From Goekera deserti (GTDB taxonomy: Bacteria > Actinomycetota > Actinomycetes > Mycobacteriales > Geodermatophilaceae), in NCBI RefSeq assembly GCF_010685995.1, contig NZ_JAAGWK010000021.1, positions 124,001 through 188,000 on the forward strand: DNA of 64,000 nucleotides, read 5' to 3'. Shown one piece after another: positions 61,417 to 64,000 of this stretch. Each line of letters begins with the position of its first letter. The stretch's first letter is position 1. The notes beneath the pieces are model-generated. The model did not search any database. It was not told the DNA's origin and was given only the letters and a program-made list of their open reading frames with translations. The translations under genes were made by a program, and so were the position numbers.

Positions 61417-61957
61417 GCGGCACCGCGGCGGCCACGGCACCCGGCCGGCCGGGGCGCGGGTGCGCCGGGCCGGTGCGGGCGGTGGTGTGGCAGCTGGTCG
61501 CTCACGGGTGCCCCTGTCGCTCGTCGCACGGTCCTGTCGCCCCCCAGTGGACCAGGCCGGACCTGCCCCGGCGCGCCCACCCGCCCGATCATCGCCGGTT
61601 CCCTGGCGATCCGCTGCCAGCGACCTGCCCGTCAGCCGCCACCCGGGCAGGTCCCGGGTCGACACGGGCACCCGCGGAGGACGGCGACCCGGACCACCCC
61701 GGCCGGTTCGGCGCGCCCGTCGCCCTGACCTGCGACGACGTGTCGGCAACCGGTCAGGACGGTGTCCCGCGGCCGACCGGAACCGGCTGGAGGGGTGTCC
61801 GGGGCCGGCCGAACCGTCTCGGCGACGCCCCGGACGTCGTCCCGAACCGGGTGGGCCGGTTACCGCACGCCGGTCACCGCACCGGCCGGTGGCAGCCGGG
61901 TACGACACGCTCCGTGACGTCCCACCGGCAGGGCGGCCACCGGCCGATCATCGGGGG
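61417..61957. other. Divergent intergenic region
   Basis: These 541 bases separate the EamA gene (minus) from the CGNR gene (plus). Frames on both strands are Pro/Arg-rich and show no family motif. Promoters for both flanking genes are expected, but no clear -10/-35 pair or palindrome was found. Confidence 0.5.
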
Positions 61958-62602
61958 ATGACGTTCGTGATGGTCGGGGGTCGGCTGAGCCTGGACTTCG
62001 TCGCCACCCTGACCGAGCGCCGGCACGAGCCGGTCGAGCAGCTGCTCGAGCCCCGCGACCTCTCCACGTGGGCCGGTGAGGTGGCCCTGGTCGACGAGGA
62101 CCTGGACGTGTCCCCGGACGAGCTGGCCGAGGCCCGCGCCCTGCGCGAGGCGATGCACCGGGTGGTGCTCGCGCGGACCGCCGAGGGACAGCTGCGCGCC
62201 GCCGACATCGCCGCGCTGAACCGGGCCGCCCGGCACGCCCCGGTGGCCCTGCAACTGGCCTGGAGCGGGGGGCTGCGCCGCCGGGGCGACGTCCGGCAGG
62301 TGCTGGCCAGCATCGTCCGCGACGTGCTGGAGCTGCTGGACTCCGACCAGCTCGCGCGGGTGCGGGAGTGCGACCGGGAGGAGTGCACCCGGCTCTACGT
62401 CGACGCCTCGCGCACCCGCAACCGCCGCTGGTGCGACATGGCCGAGTGCGGCAACCGCGCCAAGGTGGCCGCCTTCCGCCGTCGTCAGCACGGCTGGGAC
62501 GAGCGCACCGGCCCGCTGTGGACCGGGCCGCCGGTCCCGCTGACCGCCATCCGCGGCCGCGAGGAGCCGCTGCGCCGGTCGGAGGTCGTCCCCGACCCCT
62601 GA
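61958..62602 (+). CDS. CGNR zinc-finger (ABATE) regulator
   Basis: A 214-residue protein. The N-terminal ABATE domain starts RLSLDFVATLTERR and includes ELAEARALREAMHRVVLARTAEG. The C-terminal CGNR zinc finger is CDREECTRLYVDASRTRNRRWCDMAECGNRAKVAAFRRR, with the four cysteines and the name-giving CGNR. The family is thought to contain transcription regulators of stress genes. The ATG at 61958 has GGGGG close upstream. Confidence 0.93.
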   Translation: MTFVMVGGRLSLDFVATLTERRHEPVEQLLEPRDLSTWAGEVALVDEDLDVSPDELAEARALREAMHRVVLARTAEGQLRAADIAALNRAARHAPVALQLAWSGGLRRRGDVRQVLASIVRDVLELLDSDQLARVRECDREECTRLYVDASRTRNRRWCDMAECGNRAKVAAFRRRQHGWDERTGPLWTGPPVPLTAIRGREEPLRRSEVVPDP

Positions 62603-62673
62603 GGACGGCGGGCCGTCACGCTGCGCAGCGGGGACGGGGACCGGTCGACCGTGACGGGTCCGCACCCGGCACG

Positions 62674-63717
62674 ATGTCCGCCATGGACGAGCCCGTGCCA
62701 CGTGTGCCAGCGAACCGGCCGGGTGGGCGGGCCCGGGCGGCCGACGTCGCCGCCGCCGCGCGGGTGTCGATCGCCACGGTGTCGCTGGTGGCCAACGGCA
62801 AGGCGGCCGGACGCGTCTCCATGCAGACCCAGGCCCGCGTCGAGCAGGTGATCGAGCAGCTCGGGTACGTGGCCGACCCGGCCGCCCGCAGCCTGGTCAC
62901 CGGCCGCCGGCAGTGCATCGCCCTGCTCGCCCACGACATCACCAACCCGTTCATCTCGCTGATCGCGGCGGGGGTGACCCGGGCCGTGGGCACCGGCACC
63001 CAGCTGCTGCTGGCCTCCGCCGGCGCCGACGTGCGCCCCGACCTGGCCCGGATCGCCGCGTTCGGGGTGGACGGCATCCTGGTCGACCACCCGGCGTCCG
63101 AGCACGTGGCCGGGCTCGGCGTCCCGGTGGTGCACCTGGACGACCCGGACGCCGACGAGAGCCTGCCGCGCGCCTACTTCGACCTCGCCCCCGGCGGCGC
63201 GCTGCTGGCCGGGCACCTGGCCGGGCTGGGCCACCGGCGGCTGCTGTACCTGGACGCCACCCGGCCGTGGGCCACCTTCGCCCGCCGGCGCACCCACCTG
63301 CTGACCGGGCTGTCCAAGCTGGCACCGGACACGATCGTCACCCCGGCCCGCTCGGACATCGACATCGACACCACCCGCCAGCTGGTGCGCCGCACCTGGC
63401 CCCGGTGGCGGGTCGACGGGGTCACCGCGATCGTGACCGCGACCGACGTCCAGGCGTTCGGGGTGCTGGCCGGCCTCGCCGACCTCGGGGTGTCGGTGCC
63501 GGGGCAGGTGTCGGTGGCCTCGTTCGACAGCGTGCCGTTCGCGCAGCTCACCGCGCCCCCGCTCACCGCCGTCGCACTGCCGGCCGAGCAGCTCGGGCAC
63601 ACCTCGGCGACCCTGCTGCTGGCACTGATCGACGGCCGGGAGCTGGGCAGCCGGGTGCAGGTCATCCCGTCGTCGCTGGACGTCCGGTCGTCCACCGGGC
63701 CGGCCGTCACCCGCTAG
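62674..63717 (+). CDS. LacI family transcriptional regulator
   Basis: A 347-residue repressor-type protein: HTH ARAADVAAAARVSIATVSLVANGKAAGRVS near 20-49, hinge helix and QLGYVADPAARSLVTGR, then a periplasmic-binding-protein-like domain (IALLAHDITNPFISLIAAGV, ending VSVASFDSVPFAQLTAPPLTAV). The ATG at 62674 or at 62683 could be the start. A palindrome typical of LacI operators directly follows the stop, before a sugar kinase gene, so the likely target is that kinase and its operon. Confidence 0.93.
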   Translation: MSAMDEPVPRVPANRPGGRARAADVAAAARVSIATVSLVANGKAAGRVSMQTQARVEQVIEQLGYVADPAARSLVTGRRQCIALLAHDITNPFISLIAAGVTRAVGTGTQLLLASAGADVRPDLARIAAFGVDGILVDHPASEHVAGLGVPVVHLDDPDADESLPRAYFDLAPGGALLAGHLAGLGHRRLLYLDATRPWATFARRRTHLLTGLSKLAPDTIVTPARSDIDIDTTRQLVRRTWPRWRVDGVTAIVTATDVQAFGVLAGLADLGVSVPGQVSVASFDSVPFAQLTAPPLTAVALPAEQLGHTSATLLLALIDGRELGSRVQVIPSSLDVRSSTGPAVTR

Positions 63718-63731
63718 GTCAAACGCTTGAC
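63718..63731. promoter_or_regulatory. LacI-type operator
   Basis: GTCAAACGCTTGAC is a near-perfect palindrome with the central CG typical of LacI/GalR-family sites. It lies one base after the lacI-like stop codon and 43 bases before the kinase start. Confidence 0.75.
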
Positions 63732-63774
63732 TAGCATGGCCGCGACCTCGACGGACGACGGCTGGAGGACGGCG

Positions 63775-64000
63775 ATGGCACCGGTGCTGCTGGTGGCCCT
63801 CGGCGACCTCGTCGAGGACGTCGTCGTGTGGGTGGACGGGCCGGTGCGGCACGCCACCGACAACCCCGCGCGGGTCACCCGCACCCGGGGCGGCAGCGCG
63901 GCGAACGTGGCGGTGCTCGCCCGCGCGCAGGTGCCCACCCGCTTCCTCGGCCGGGTCGGCGACGACGCCCTCGGCCACGCGCTGGTCGCCGGACTGGCCT
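63775..64000 (+). CDS. PfkB family carbohydrate kinase (5' part, cut by window)
   Basis: The first 75 codons of a ribokinase-like sugar kinase: LVALGDLVEDVVVW, then RTRGGSAANVAVLARA and FLGRVGDDALGHALVAGL, which are the N-terminal PfkB signatures. The ATG at 63775 is preferred over the ATG at 63736 because GGAGG precedes it. Substrate, and the catalytic Asp at the C-terminus, lie outside the window. Confidence 0.9.
   Translation, partial: MAPVLLVALGDLVEDVVVWVDGPVRHATDNPARVTRTRGGSAANVAVLARAQVPTRFLGRVGDDALGHALVAGLA

Noticed and set aside
61417-61957. N-terminal extension of the EamA gene up to 61908, or a plus-strand gene at 61473
   Set aside because: Both are Pro/Arg-rich with no motif, and neither has a convincing start site.

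Overview
The window is the replication-origin region of a very high-GC actinobacterial chromosome. GTG starts, GTGA/ATGA stop-start overlaps and gene order all fit this. The order is the one known from Mycobacterium and Streptomyces: ppiA, tRNA-Ala/tRNA-Ile, DUF3566, gyrA, gyrB, dciA, recF, gnd, dnaN, oriC, dnaA, rpmH, rnpA, yidD, yidC, jag, rsmG, parA, parB, cwlM, trxA, trxB, murJ, DUF6049, Nudix, pcnA, followed by ino1, padR, DUF5318, ponA, GT87, rpsF, ssb, rpsR, rplI, dnaB. The style suggests Geodermatophilaceae or a close relative. That placement is inference from composition and gene order, not from a database match.

Layout. 1-18.1 kb, minus strand: cyclophilin, small hypotheticals, two tRNAs, DUF3566 membrane protein, gyrA with a 420-residue intein, gyrB, then a non-canonical insert (amino-acid permease, ABC exporter, unknown 366-residue protein), then dciA, recF, gnd and dnaN. 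18.1-18.8 kb: probable oriC. 18.8-20.7 kb: dnaA. 21.3-27.2 kb, plus strand: rpmH to parB, with two parS sites just before parA. 27.2-40.2 kb, minus strand: a D-Ala-D-Ala ligase, an aminotransferase, CwlM, thioredoxin and its reductase, a free-standing pseudokinase, MurJ, DUF6049 and a Nudix hydrolase. 40.3-47.4 kb: CCA-adding enzyme, an MFS carrier, a YqgE protein, a lipoprotein, inositol phosphate synthase, a PadR regulator and a DUF5318 protein. 47.5-57.4 kb: PBP1A, GT87, endonuclease IV, rpsF-ssb-rpsR-rplI, and dnaB with a 414-residue class 3 intein. 57.5-64 kb: accessory genes, comprising a CsoR-like sensor, MMPL pump and Cys-rich mini-protein; an EamA carrier; a CGNR regulator; and a LacI regulator with a truncated sugar kinase.

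How the parts work together. DnaA, DnaN, DciA, DnaB, gyrase, SSB and RecF start and run replication. ParA, ParB and four parS-like sites (10.7, 24.97, 25.0 and 40.6 kb) segregate the origin. CwlM, MurJ, the pseudokinase, PBP1A and a possible D-Ala-D-Ala ligase form a wall-synthesis group beside the origin.

The most unusual items are: both inteins interrupt catalytic motifs of replication enzymes, one of them class 3 with two Cys clusters; at least twelve related palindromic elements sit mostly next to stop codons; a 32-bp tandem array lies between dciA and recF; and a possible CsoR/MMPL/Cys-rich mini-protein metal module lies next to dnaB. Coordinates and motifs were read by eye from the sequence. 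Family names come from recognised motifs and gene order.
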